From positions 17,273,087-17,337,086 of the forward strand of contig NW_024040485.1 in NCBI RefSeq assembly GCF_014851395.1: a stretch of 64,000 nucleotides of DNA. Reading direction: 5' to 3'. The notes under the pieces were generated by a model, which saw only the letters and a list, made by a program, of their open reading frames with translations, did not search any database and was not told where the DNA came from. This stretch comes from Micropterus salmoides. Its lineage: Eukaryota; Chordata; Actinopteri; Centrarchiformes; Centrarchidae. Of this stretch, positions 23,101-35,158 are shown piece after piece (the first letter of the stretch is position 1; every line of letters starts with the position of its first letter). Made by a program: the position numbers and the translations under genes.

Positions 23101-26100
23101 AAAAAATATATTTTCTCACTTATCACAAACTTATCACAAGTGATACATGGCCATGAAGAAGTTTGTGTTCTCAGCTGAATACAAGAGAGGTGAATGGAAT
23201 TTTGTATGTGGTGCACAAAGTATTGACAAATTACATTTAAAAATTCAGCAGCAATGTGTTTTCCAAGAAACAATCTTCTCTGGATAACCCAAAGCTCCAT
23301 ATGACTGCAAATAGGTTTCCTTGGAACTACTTTCTACTGACAAAGAATCTGCGATGAAAACCTTCCAAAGTAAAGTCTGTGGATTATCTGTAGAAAGTTA
23401 GATAAATTTGGGGAGGAAGTGTTTGACCGTCATCAACTTTGATTTGTGAAGTGAGACGTGGATAGACACAAACAACTAAAGGACGCTGTTCAGGAACAGA
23501 AGATAAGGAACCAAATAGTTTGGCCCGTGTTTCTTTTAGTTTTTCCAGTTGAATGAGACAACCAACATTACCCTTTAAGCAGCGGCCCACTGGTGGGTCA
23601 GTCATTACAAACTCAGCCTTTGCCAAACATTATTTCAAACTAGAAGTTTATCTAAGGTTTTAATGGAGACCAAAGATATCAAGAGTATCTTGCACAACCA
23701 TAAAAACATGGTGTCAACATGATATGTCTCCACAAGGATAGTGGGGGAAAAGTTTATACAGAATATATGTATATGAGACGGTGTGGAATTAGATGTTTTA
23801 ACAACCTTAAAGCTAATACAGGAAGCAAAAAGGGGGAAATGTGTGTTAAGGGCTGAAATGTGAACATTTTGAGCACCTTCACACATGCTGGTTTCAGGGA
23901 CATCCTCTGCATACAATACATGATGTCTTACTTTTGCTTCTGCAGAATCCTAACGGGGTGAGAGTGGGGTGGATAGAATGTAAGAACCACAGTGCTACAT
24001 AGATGGATTGGATGGATGGTGGAGACAAATGTGCGATACATAGACACACAGATGCACAGAGAGGTGGGGTGGAGCTCTGGGTTGGGGGGTTTGGCTGAGT
24101 AGCTGGGTGGCTTCATGGCTTGAGGGCTGATTGTGGGTGAGCAAGAGAGAGACAGACAGGGAGAGAGAGCGAGCAGGCCACCCAAGTGGTAGTCAGTCAG
24201 AAACCTGTGTGTGTTTGCTGCTGACCCCTACACATTAGCACAACACTTCCTCAATTTGTCTTCTGTGTTCTCCAGCCACAAATGAATTTCCTCCCTCCCT
24301 CTTTTTTTCCACACAGTACCTTTCAAGATGCAACCCCACACCCACCACCACCAAAAACACACACACACGCATACAGACACACCAACTCCACCCCATCTCT
24401 AACTTAAACATCTGAATACATACACCCATAAACAATTATTTTTTATAAGTTTCAGAGATACAACAGTTGCTTGTGTTACTTAGCCAACAAAGAGTGTGTG
24501 CGGAGTCACAGATCCCATGTATGGGATAACAACCTCAATGACATGCCATACACACATAAAGCCAGATATCCCTGTCTGTCACTGTGGAGGCCCCCAGCTA
24601 ATTAACTAAACATTGGGGTGCTTGATTGGGATCACATCTTAAATTGCTTTTGCAATAAAATCACAGGAAGAAACAAAAGACTGACACCCCTAGGTGACCT
24701 TTCCTTTCTAATCTTAATAGTCAGAATGTTTATAACATCACTAGCTGTAACTGCAAACAGACTGGCTACTCCAAAACATTAAAATAAACATTTGCACGAC
24801 CACCGCTCTGTTCAGTTTCATGCCAACACTCTTATTGAGCTTAAAAAGAGGAAACCTTCAAATATGTTGTGATTCCTGAATTGTAAGCTATTTGAGATTT
24901 GGTATTATAAATGGTGTAAACAAATGTATGATAAAAACCTCCTTCTTTCCTGCTACAGTTCTTTAAAAATGTATGTAAGTGTAATTTCTGTTTATAAAAG
25001 ACAGCTGTACATTGTCTCATAGTGTTTAGATGAAGGCTTGTTAATCGTTTGCAACAGATCACAATAGTGCAGAGCTTTTTTGAAAAGCTATACCGTTTCA
25101 GCTATGTTTGCTCACACACACACACTCTGTTGTGAGGTTCTCTGCTTTCTTTTAAAGCTACAGGTCTGAGTTTGCATTACCACCTGCTAGCTGCATCTGA
25201 CAATACCTCTGTTACAACCGCACAAACAAAGACTTAAAGAAAAGTGTGTTTCTCTGTCTCTCTCTGTGTTTTGTGTGTTTTTCCCCCAGAAAGGCAACCA
25301 TTCATTACGATGACAAAGGGGTAAAGAAATGCATTATCATAATTAATCTTGTGTGAGACTGTGGGTGGCAGCTTCAACTCCGCTCTGAGACTGACAGAGG
25401 TTCTCCATGAAGTGTCTCTCTGCTACCAGGCAACTTTTTTTTTGCCTTTTCACTAATATCTGAGAAACATGTGTAATTATAGACTAGTACTGTTAAAAAA
25501 ATCTTCTGGGTTTTCCCAACAATATGTAAGATGTCTGTGTGGACTTTAAATCAAACACCCAAAATTAAAATGTTCTATGACAAGTACAAAAGTTTTGGGT
25601 TCATTTAGAATAATAATAATAATATTCCCCGTCATCATGTCACGCAACTATTTTTGAACAGCTTTATTTATCTAAGCCGGACCATAGCCAAATTATTTGT
25701 CCGTTTAAATAAGACTTGACCCGAAATGTGTTTGTGATTTGTTCTCTCTTTTTTCCCCCTCAGGGAGTTTTTTGTTATATCCCAATCTTTTTAAAGAGCT
25801 CCATGTGATGCTCTTCTGTTTTATGCTTTAAAGTGGTCTGCATAATGGATTATTGTAAATTGCCCTCACACATAGATAAGTATACACAGGATGTAATGAC
25901 AGGGTAAAAAAATTATTATCATTATACCACTTCAATCACCTTCAGATTGCTCGTTGAGTGGATTTTGAATTTGAATAGTCTGTATCTTTATTCCAGACCT
26001 GCAGTAAAAATTATTTATTTACACCAGTTTCTGGATTTTGGGGGCCAGATCATATATACAAGTGGTGAGGTCTAGATCAAGCTTTTATTTAGGGTGTGAA

Positions 26101-26727
26101 AGCCTTGTTACTGTACGCTCTAGATCTCATCCCTCCAGTCTGACTGTCTTGGTTGTTGAGGCGCATCTTCTAAGCTTTAAGTCTTATTCACGTATGGATC
26201 TTTTGAACTCTATCTCACTGCAAAACAAATGTTTCTATAATTATGGTCGATAACTGCTGGATCCAGGACAGCTACTGTTTATCAAGAAACTGGACACACT
26301 GATGTCATATCACACAGCTCAACTAGAGACAAAGGACTGAAATTAAAAGATGAAAGGCTTTAAAAGATAACCACGTCTGATATAATGTATGTTTAAAGCA
26401 AGAGCTTGGTTTCACCTGTTGTTTTATTTGGGTTTGATCCACTTTTCCCAATTTCTGTCTTTTTTTTCTCCTTTGACTCTCAAAGCACAGGTGTTATTAT
26501 TCATCGGTTTAATGTCCTCAACAATATCAAGCACTACTGGGCAATCATCTTCACACCAAATTCTTGTTATAGCTTCTATTTGTTTTGCTGGCTACAAGCT
26601 AAACTTTTCCTGGGTGTTTGTGCCTCCTCTTGTGTAGCCTCCTCAGTGTTCACCATATACACAGCATTGTTGCAAATCCCATAATGTATTTATAGTTGCA
26701 TTAAATGTTTTATGTGTGTGTCAAATC

Positions 26728-26815
26728 AGTGGTTCCTAACCTTTTTGTCCGATGTACCCCCCCCCACGGCCCTATCAGATGTACCTAAGTGCTCCTTTAT
26801 CATCCCCTTTGATAA
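26728..26815 (+). mobile_element. hAT-like element end
   Basis: TCAGTGGTTCCTAACCTTTT followed by TGTCCGATGTACCCCC, the shape of a degraded hAT terminal inverted repeat. The partner end was not found. Confidence 0.4.
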
Positions 26816-28539
26816 ATAGAATGGCTTTACTGTATGTTTAATGTATGTTTTGTAGTTTTGGTTTGCATTTGTACTACTGCCTTTTGGAGTGACAGCAACT
26901 GGTTGTTTTAACCATTTACAGTTTCTTTACGTTTAGCTTTTAGTTGTAATTTTTCTGACCAGTCTTTCTGAAATTAATTTACAATTGATTCAGGTTGGTG
27001 GAAAACTGAGGCCTGTCTTCACATCACACAAATATTTTAATTTTACTGGTGTGTTTTTCCCCTGAACAGAAATATGTGGATATTATTATCAAATTATAGA
27101 GCTTCATAATTTTGCCTTGCAGCCCCTGGTAACTGCAGAAAACCTGGTTGGTCCTAAATGTTCATGACTGTCACTGTTACTCCAGTAAAAAACATTATAC
27201 CTATATTTGACCTCTCTTTTGCTCTACTCACTCATCCACCTCTACTTATTCCTTATGCGAGAAAAAGAACACTTCCTCAATTTGTCTTTGTGAAATGCAG
27301 TCATGAGCAGTCTCACAGCCTCTCTCTTTGATAAATAAACACTTGCTCGCCTAAACCCTGCGTGTATCGGCTGTTGTGCAACGGCTGAGTGCCATAGTGG
27401 TTCCGTAGCTCTGCCTATAGCACATACAGAACCCAGCCATGCATGCATGGATGAACAGACGGATGGATGGAGTCACTGGGGAGACATGAAATGGAGGAAT
27501 GGAGATAAGAGGGAGGGCGAAGGAAGAGCAGGCGTGGAGCAGCAGACGAAACAGAGGTAAAGATGAAGGTGTTGAAATGAAAAGCAGAAAAAAAAGGAAG
27601 AGCAGATGAGATAAAATGGAACAACGGAGAGGATAAAGAGAGGAAGGGATGGATGGAGGGAGGGATAGGGACCATGTGGGACACAGGACATGGGAGAGAG
27701 GGCTTGGTCAGTTTGTGTTTGAAGGCCGGGGTGGTGTGATGGCAGATATCTGCACAGCGCATGGTCATCTCAGATGGTTTATTTATCCAAGGCCTCCAGA
27801 CCAGGCCTTGGACCTCCCTGAGTTTGTTAGGCTTGAAGGGGCCCCCTACCACACAATCCAATTCTTCACATTCCACATTAGCTCCCATTTCCAGCTGCCT
27901 GTTTCCCTCTACCACTCAACCCGACCCAACCCAGTCCAGGCAAACTATACCCAGTTCAGCAAATCTGAAAAACAGGCCGGCCAGTTCCACTCTGGAAACA
28001 TGAGCGGGGTATAAGAGAGTATGGTTGCCTCCACTTGGACAGATGGATGAATATGTAGGTGTATCATTTATTTGCTGTGGTGTGGTGGTAAATGAGAAGT
28101 TAACAACGGTGTCTGTGATACTACATTCCACGTCAATAGACGCATACAATCGGTGGATGTATCCTGTTTTATCAAGATACAACAAGAGATCTGAGGGGAT
28201 TGCTTCGTACCAGCAGGAATGCTTGGCTCCAGTTTTATCTCTTTTAGACATTTAGGGCTTCAAAACTGTTCCTCCAACTGAATCTTTGTTGCTTTTCTGT
28301 AACCAAAAATGTAGTGTTACTAAAAGTAGAAAGAAGAAAATGGCCCTTTATGTAATAGATCATTAGATTGTTAATACAATATGTAAGTGTGATTTCACTG
28401 TTGTGTTTGGTTGAGGTAGAGTTAATTTCGAACTATTTTATATACAGTGGATAGTTTAATCACATTCATATATAACAGTATGTTGTATTGTATAAGCTCA
28501 TCATATCTTTTTATATGAAATCCTGAAATGGATGGTAAC

Positions 28540-28712
28540 TAGTACATACCGCTGTCAAATAAATGTACTAAAATTTACAGTAATTTTCCTCTGAATTGTT
28601 GTGCGGTAGAAGTGCAAAGTAGAATAGCATGGGTAAAGTACAAGTACCTCAAAATGATGTACACTGAAGTACAGGACTTGAGTAAATGTACATTTACTTT
28701 CAACCACTGATA
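28540..28712 (-). mobile_element. hAT-like non-autonomous repeat
   Basis: The minus strand reads CAGTGGTTGAAAGTAAATGT, ACATTTACTCAAGTCCTGTA, then TTTTGAGGTACTTGTACTTT and ends TTTGACAGCGGTATGTACTA. This is a short palindrome-poor repeat seen in very many teleost loci, including introns and UTRs. No coding content. Confidence 0.55.
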
Positions 28713-30631
28713 ACTGATTTAATTTGATTATTAGCAAAATTTAATCTACTTTAACATAGGCCTATTGCTGTAGCTAGAAAGAAAATGACCTCAGCATTGA
28801 CAGACATACAGAAGATCATGTTGGACACTGACTGCTGTTTAACTTTTTTATGGAAGTCATTCAAATAAATTACCTGAAAAAAGTTTGGTTCATACAAATT
28901 TCAACAATATAAAAAATCCTGTAACAATATATAATATCAGTGATAGTGGTCATAATCATCAAGACAAAATACACATACATGTTTATATAAAGTGTATACA
29001 TTTTATTTTGAACATATGCTCTTTTTCTTGTTTCATCATCGTCAATTGAATAATATAATATTGGATTTTGGCTCTGGGAACTTGTGATGGGCATTTTCCC
29101 ATTTTCTTCTGACTTTTGTACAGCAAACAATGAATTGATTAATCTAAAAAAGGAACAGTGAAAATATCCAATAATGAGGGACCTTTAGTTTATTTGTCAT
29201 TGCACGACTACATTATAGCATTTAAATATATGTTTAATAATAATCTACTTCCTTTCTATCACTCAGTAATTATTTGTATCCATACAATATTTTTTTTCTT
29301 TTGTGACTGTGCTGCAACAGTGAGAAAATGTGAATCAACAGCACTGTATAATGGTGCTCTTTCCCTGTGATGTACTACATCACATAGATACTGCCCTGTG
29401 ATGCTGACGATAGTAACATTACCACACATCCACAATCTGTTTTTCTTGTCCTTTGTATCCATGCCATGTAAACAGTGATGATAGATGTAACGGCTCAGCA
29501 GCAGACTGTGACATTGATTGAGCCTGTACCTATACTGTAGCTGTCACAAACTGAATGAGCTTATAGCACCAACTCCTATATTCAAATTGCTTTACATTTT
29601 GTTTTACAGCCACCCAAGGTGCCTCAAATTAGCACCAGTCACCTGACAAATGTTCTGCACGGCGACACAGGTTAGCGTTTAGGCAAAGAGTGTAATCTGG
29701 TAAAGTGTTTGTACTTCACCCCCATGCTGTCATGAGTGGGGCCAATGGGGGCTTACATTACCACTAAGACACACAAACCTCTTTTTTTTGAGAGGTTACA
29801 GAACAATCTGGTCTGAGAACCCTCTTTCATTTTTTTCTTTTTCAGCTGTTGTTCTTAAGTGAACTGCTTTCTGAACTCGTGAAATCATGCGTGGCCAGAC
29901 GTGGAAACTTTCCAGAGGTCTCCACAGAGATAAGGGTGTCACACTGAACCAGGCAGCTCCAAGGTGTTGATGAAAAGGATGCATATGTGAAATAATTTTC
30001 AGAATATTTTTTTCTAGGGTGTAAGAAAGCCCATCAACCTAAGCTGAAGAGTTGAGGTTACAGCTGTTAGTGCAAGAAACCTACACACACACACACACAG
30101 CTGCCTATAACAAACTGCACTTGCAGCAAAGTGGGTACAAATTTCTTTTTAGGGTGTTCTGTAACAAATGTGAGGCTCCAAAACCTCATCAAACGTGAGA
30201 TGCCCTGAAGTGATATGAATAGTGTTGAAAGATCTGTAATTATCCCATACAAAAACAATGAATCACATGTTTACATTCTCGTCTAAAACACTGAATTAAC
30301 TTTTTTTCCCTTCTTTCTTTCACTGATTGGCCTGCTGTTGATGAAACGCTGAAAAGCTGAAAATTGTGTGCGTGCGTGCCTGCCGCTGTGATATCAATAG
30401 ATGGCATGTGCGATTGCTTCTTACAAACTGGAGGGCCGAGCCACTGGGAATGATGTTCAGAGAGCAAGTGAGGCGGGCAGGCAGCAAGCTGTGTGCTCGG
30501 GTGCGCGCACGTGTGTGTGTGTGTGTGTTCGTGCGTGCGCGGCTGTCCAGAGTTTATTGAAAGTGTTCCTCTCTCCCTCCCCCTCCTTCTCCTCCTCCTC
30601 CCCCCTCCCTCCAGCCCAGGCAGCAGCAGCC

Positions 30632-30640
30632 TGGGTGGTC
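30632..30640 (+). promoter_or_regulatory. GLI binding site, promoter-proximal
   Basis: TGGGTGGTC, an exact match to the GLI consensus (reverse complement GACCACCCA), 484 bp upstream of the ptch2 ATG. A site of this sequence is known in vertebrate patched promoters and mediates Hedgehog feedback. Function here is inferred from motif and position. Confidence 0.75.
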
Positions 30641-30722
30641 CGCCTCTCTCTCCACTTTGGTGAGCTGTTGCTTAGCAGCTAATAATAGGCGATGTTTGCA
30701 AAGTAATTTGCCTCTTCCTTGG

Positions 30723-30727
30723 CCAAT
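30723..30727 (+). promoter_or_regulatory. CCAAT box
   Basis: CCAAT in a TTGGCCAATGGG context, about 85 bp after the GLI site. The position suits an NF-Y-bound proximal promoter. It overlaps an upstream ATG (30726), so either the transcript starts downstream and the ATG is irrelevant, or transcription begins further upstream. Confidence 0.4.
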
Positions 30728-30907
30728 GGGAGACGGAGCACTTTTCCATCAAACCTCCCTTTTCAGGATTTGCCGAGAGGCGAACTTCTCCAAATGTTAC
30801 CGCTACGGGATCGGAGTTAGACTTGACACGGACGGCTCAGACATAGGCTACTACTACTACTACTACTACTCCTCTCTGAGAGGTCGTTTCATAAACTATC
30901 GGGACGA

Positions 30908-30991
30908 ATGAAGACTGAAGGATCTATACGGATTTCGGCGCATAATGTTGGGATGGAGTTTCGAGACTTGTTCGGCTCCAAGGAAGACTAG
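30908..30991 (+). other. Upstream ORF in ptch2 5' leader (27 codons)
   Basis: An ATG at 30908 opens 27 codons ending in TAG at 30989-30991, in the same frame as the main ptch2 start but closed 132 nt before it. Its start overlaps the stop of a preceding 61-codon ORF (30726-30911) in an ATGA arrangement. Translation is not shown by sequence alone. Confidence 0.4.
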
Positions 30992-31270
30992 AAAACGTCC
31001 CTCTGACTTGTCGCCTGCGCTGCTGGATGCGCTCCTCTTCTATGTTGGATTATTATCGCTTTTTCTGAACTCGCACCAATTCTCTGTCGCTTTGCTCTGC
31101 GCCCCGTTCCCACTCGTCGGACTATGGCCACGGATCGCGGGGTCCCAGGGGCCGGCGTCTATGGAGATTTACCCCCAAGTTATACACGCTCTCAGCCGCC
31201 TGCGAACCCAGACCTACTCCGGAGACCCAGCTACTGCCACGCTGCTTTCGCTCTTAAACAGATTTCAAAG
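30945..31270 (+). other. Upstream ORF overlapping the ptch2 start codon
   Basis: An ATG at 30945 (A at -3) opens a frame that runs through the ptch2 ATG in a different frame and out of exon 1. In the spliced mRNA it would stop 11-12 nt into exon 2 (about 112 codons). An overlapping upstream ORF of this kind would be expected to lower main-ORF translation if the leader contains it. Confidence 0.35.
31124..31270 (+). CDS. ptch2: ptch2 exon 1 (residues 1-49)
   Basis: 147 nt from ATG (A at -3, G at +4) to a gtgata donor. It encodes the cytosolic N terminus: MATDRGVPGAG, then DLPPSYTRSQP and LLRRPSYCHAAFALKQISK. The last block matches PTCH1 LHRPSYCDAAFALEQISK, and PPSY (17-20) matches human PTCH2. 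The start is chosen because the homology begins at once and the Kozak context is good. Confidence 0.92.
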
Positions 31271-34200
31271 GTGATACAACGCTCGCTGTAGGCTATATGG
31301 TGTGGATTTACTATGAGGGCAGCTTTCATTCAGTCGGCAAATGTGAATGAAGGGACCTCAAAGGCAGCTTTTGATTTAGCCGTTATCTAATCGCTATAGT
31401 TGAGGGCGCATGTGGGAATGTAGGATAGGCTGAAGCAGTAGCTCCCAAACTGGGGTCCGGGGACCACCAGGGCTCCCCAAGGGAGTCGACAGCGAAAGCA
31501 AGTGTTCAGTTTAACTGTTTATAACGAAAAGAGTGTAGAAATTGTCATTAGCGGTTGACATAGACAGCAGAAACCGTATGCTTAGTGTTTACTGAGAGAA
31601 AACCTTATAGATATCTGAGCTTGCATGACATTGGCACCCCTGGAATAAAAGCAACAACAATTTTACAAGCGTTTTCATATTCGGCAGCATGTTAACTTTG
31701 CTGTTTAAGTTTTGAATGGACAGTGGACTCTCATTCATTTCTTGTTGTTAAAGCCACCAGGAGAGAGTGAGTGAGCGAGGGAAAGTTTGTTCCCATATCC
31801 CAAGCCGTGTTGTGCGTGTTTTTGGCTTTGTGCAGGCAGCGGAGAGCGCACTGGCCCGGGGTCTGTTTGGAAATGTGGTGGGTCCTGTAAAGGAATTCAC
31901 TGATTGAGTTTGATCTGACAAAGCATCTTTGGACCGCCCGGATGCTTGGACGTGTTTCAGCACTGCCGAGAGAAACCACAACACCAGTGCAATGTCTTCT
32001 GCAGCATGACATTTGTAGCATAGGGACTGGTTCGCCCTAAAGTAGAGAATCTAACAGTTATATTAAAAATTACGAGGGCGTGGAAACTGTAGGCCTATAA
32101 TGTAGATTAGATGTCAGCTGAAACTTTCTTGGTTAGCTCATTATGCCAGTATGTATTAGTATAGTCAAGAAAAAGTTAATGAACAAGGCCTCTACTTACA
32201 CAAATGGCAATATTTTTCTCAACAGCAGGACGCATATGGTGATAACTTTGTACTGTATACTTAGTAAAGACCGCATTCATATATGGTTTTTAACATAGAG
32301 TGACAACCTTTTGACTAAACAGTATTTATTGTCTTAATGATTCTTAGCATGATCAGAATTTTCACTATGTAGCTTTCAGTAAGTCATTGTTCTGTAGGGA
32401 TGAAAACGGATGGACTCTGTAAATTTAAACTAAGAACTAGTTTCCCCAAAAGCTGAACATACTACAAAGTATTGCCGCAACCGCGCAGATTAGCCTAAAT
32501 CATCTCAAATGCGGGGTGTCGTTGGAGATTCTGTCCTGGGTCTGAACTGTGTTCAGGTGATGCACATGAGACTTCAACTGCAATATAACAGAACAATCAG
32601 CGTTGGACAGCACTGGCATCAGATCGGTGGTTAGCTTGTTAGCACCAACTTGTCAAGTTATACGAAGCTTAGAAGTAGCCTACACCTCTCTCTGAATACA
32701 GATTCATGTTATCTAGTGTCTTGGATGTGAGTTGCAGCTGTGCTTTAGGTTTGACCTAAATTCTTCACACTTGAGACACAGATTGTTGTGGACTTTGTGG
32801 ACAGTTGTGCAATAATGCATTATTTATGTATGGTAACATAGTGATAATAATGCTGTCCCTTTCTCGCCCTCCCTCCTGCTCCTAATCCAGGGGAAGGCGG
32901 TAGGTCAGAAAGCTCCTCTGTGGATCCGGGCGAGGTTCCAGGCCCTCCTGTTCTCTCTGGGCTGCCACATCCAGAGGCACTGTGGGAAGGTCCTCTTTAT
33001 TGGACTCTTAGTATTCGGGGCTCTGTCTGTGGGACTCCGAGTCGCAGCCATCGAAACGGACATCGAACAGCTATGGGTGGAAGGTGAGTTTAAGATACCT
33101 CTGTTGATTTTTTAAGCGATGTTCTTGTGAAGCAGCAACACAAACAATGTAGTAACTGTTTCTCACACAAATACAACATCACTTATCCTTTAGGGGAGCC
33201 ATAATTCTGTGAGTTCAGTCTTAGGGCATGGCTGGATTTACTGACTTTTTCGTTAAGAAATGTCAGCTGAGAGTAGTTTGTACATTTTGATGAACTGGAG
33301 TTTGAATGACAATATTGGCTGCTGGGGAAATGCAGGGTGACCACGTTTATGTCATCTCAGTACCAAGGGAGAGCACTAGGTGTGTGACTGATAGACTGAC
33401 TGCTTGTCAGGCTGAAATCCTGACTAAAGCAGCAACAAGGAACAGCATCTCTCCATAAGAGTTTTAACATGCCTTTTGCATAGTAGGGCACATGTCTGTT
33501 TCCTGTGCATTGTGGAAGGGAATCTACTGTATGTTGTATTCTGGGAGCTCAGTGTTGTTTTGTTCGGTCATGTCTGTTCATGTTTAATAAGTCACATTTT
33601 ACCTGAGAAACCCATAGAAATCTACACGGCTGCATCGCAATGCTATCTCTCCGTCTTCTATCATGAAGACACTCACTGTCCCAAAGGCATGGCTGTGGTA
33701 GTGATTCTGCACTGACTCACAAACCTTCTTTACATTTGACACTGCTCTCTTTCTCCTGCTATCTGTGCGTTTTAGGTTTAGGTTTATCTGTACATTTTCT
33801 GTGGTGTAGGCAGCTTTATTTTTTCACATTTTTTCACACTGGCCAAATTCCTTTTAAACCCCCAGGCTTTCTGTGCCGGGGCTGATCCCCGCAGCAGATG
33901 GACTGTGTGAATGGTTAGCCATCTTTAAGGGCTCTGACCCCTCCCCCCTCGGCTCCCTGTGTGGTCCCTAACTATTCTTGGATTCCATTCAACAAGAGGC
34001 AAGCAGGCAGGCAGGCAAGCAGGCACCACCTCCCTAAAACCCCGTTCCTCCCTCCCTCCTCCTCCTCTCTTCACAAGAAGAAAAAATATAAGTGAATGCA
34101 GCTGAAGTTTACCCACCTGTTTTGCACACTCTAAAAGCGCTACAGCAGTTGGTGAATATAAACAGACTCTATGGGGTTTTTTAAGCCCACCATGTCACCA

Positions 34201-35120
34201 GAGGATGGGGACAGGCAGCTCCCACAGGAGCCGTGTGGAGGTGTTGGAGAAATTACACACTGCTGGTGTCAAGAGAAGTGTTTGCAGGCTGTGCGCTTCA
34301 CTTGCACAGGAATTTAAATAAGTCCCTGTATTAGGCACTATTAAAAAAACAATCTCTGTAAATGCAGTCCCTGGAATTATTAGGTTTGAAACGCATGAAT
34401 CAGCTACAAAAGCAGGCAACAAGAGTTTGAATTTCCACAGTCTCCCTTTTCTTTGGTGTCATTCTGGTTAGTGTAAAGCGTCAGGATTACCTCTTGAGCT
34501 AATTGGCAGATCCATCTCTTAAAGGAGATGTTTAGATGTTTGTGTGCCAGTTGTTTTGCTGTGGGATTGAGAGAGTTGAACGGGGAATCGGGGTGCTGAA
34601 AAGGAATGCTGTGCCTTTAAGAGGCTGTGGCCATGTTTCTAAAGTTTCTGCCTGCCTTGTTTCCACCAATAGCCCATTGACAAAGCTGCTAGGGCCTCAA
34701 TGGAGAGTAAAGTGGTTCGGTAACAAGGAGAGGTTAGTTCTCCGTCTGTCTTTCTCTTTCACACACACAAACACAGAAAAACACACACACACACACACAC
34801 ACACACATGCACCATTGCACATAAGCCAGAAGAGGGAGGAATGATATGCTCTCTAATAAGACAGCTGGTTTCATATTAAGGGACTCAAAATATTGTTCTG
34901 CATTAGTTGTGAAGTTTTATTGGGCTGTGTTTGTGTACATATCTTAACTTAGAAGAGATGTAATTTCTAATGCATACCAGCAAATTATGTCCTTCTTATT
35001 TGACTAGCAATCATATGAAACAGCTCTTCCAGGTTGCAGCATAAACAAAACATTCCCACTTGTATCCTAATTTGTTCAGAATAAACTAGCTGTGAAGTGA
35101 CACCAAATGTGTTAACGCTG

Positions 35121-35158
<38 letters not shown>

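Larger units (their letters stand above)
19351..30559. other. Intergenic region between eif2b3 and ptch2, no gene supported
   Basis: 11 kb without a convincing coding exon. It holds a GLI site (19702), (TG)n(GA)n (20060-20110), hAT-like terminal sequences (around 26728-26800 and 28540-28711) and non-repetitive stretches that might be conserved elements (24490-24700, 25290-25390, 27720-27900). Open frames here are short or low complexity. Confidence 0.65.
30560..31123 (+). promoter_or_regulatory. ptch2: ptch2 promoter and 5' leader region
   Basis: This stretch precedes the ptch2 start codon. It holds a C/T-rich block (about 30570-30615), a perfect GLI consensus at 30632-30640, a CCAAT box at 30723-30727, seven tandem CTA units (30848-30868) and several upstream ATGs. 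There is no clear TATA box, and the transcription start cannot be fixed by eye. Patched genes are direct transcriptional targets of GLI proteins, so a promoter-proximal GLI site is expected. Confidence 0.65.

Noticed and set aside
27415..27915. 166-codon minus-strand frame in the intergenic region
   Set aside because: Mostly Ser/Pro/Phe/His-rich translation of a purine-rich GGATGGA-type tract. No splice context or family resemblance.
30945..31274. The 109-codon frame as the true ptch2 N terminus
   Set aside because: Its frame is not the one that gives PPSYTR, RRPSYCHAAFALKQISK and the join to exon 2. It is kept only as a possible upstream ORF.
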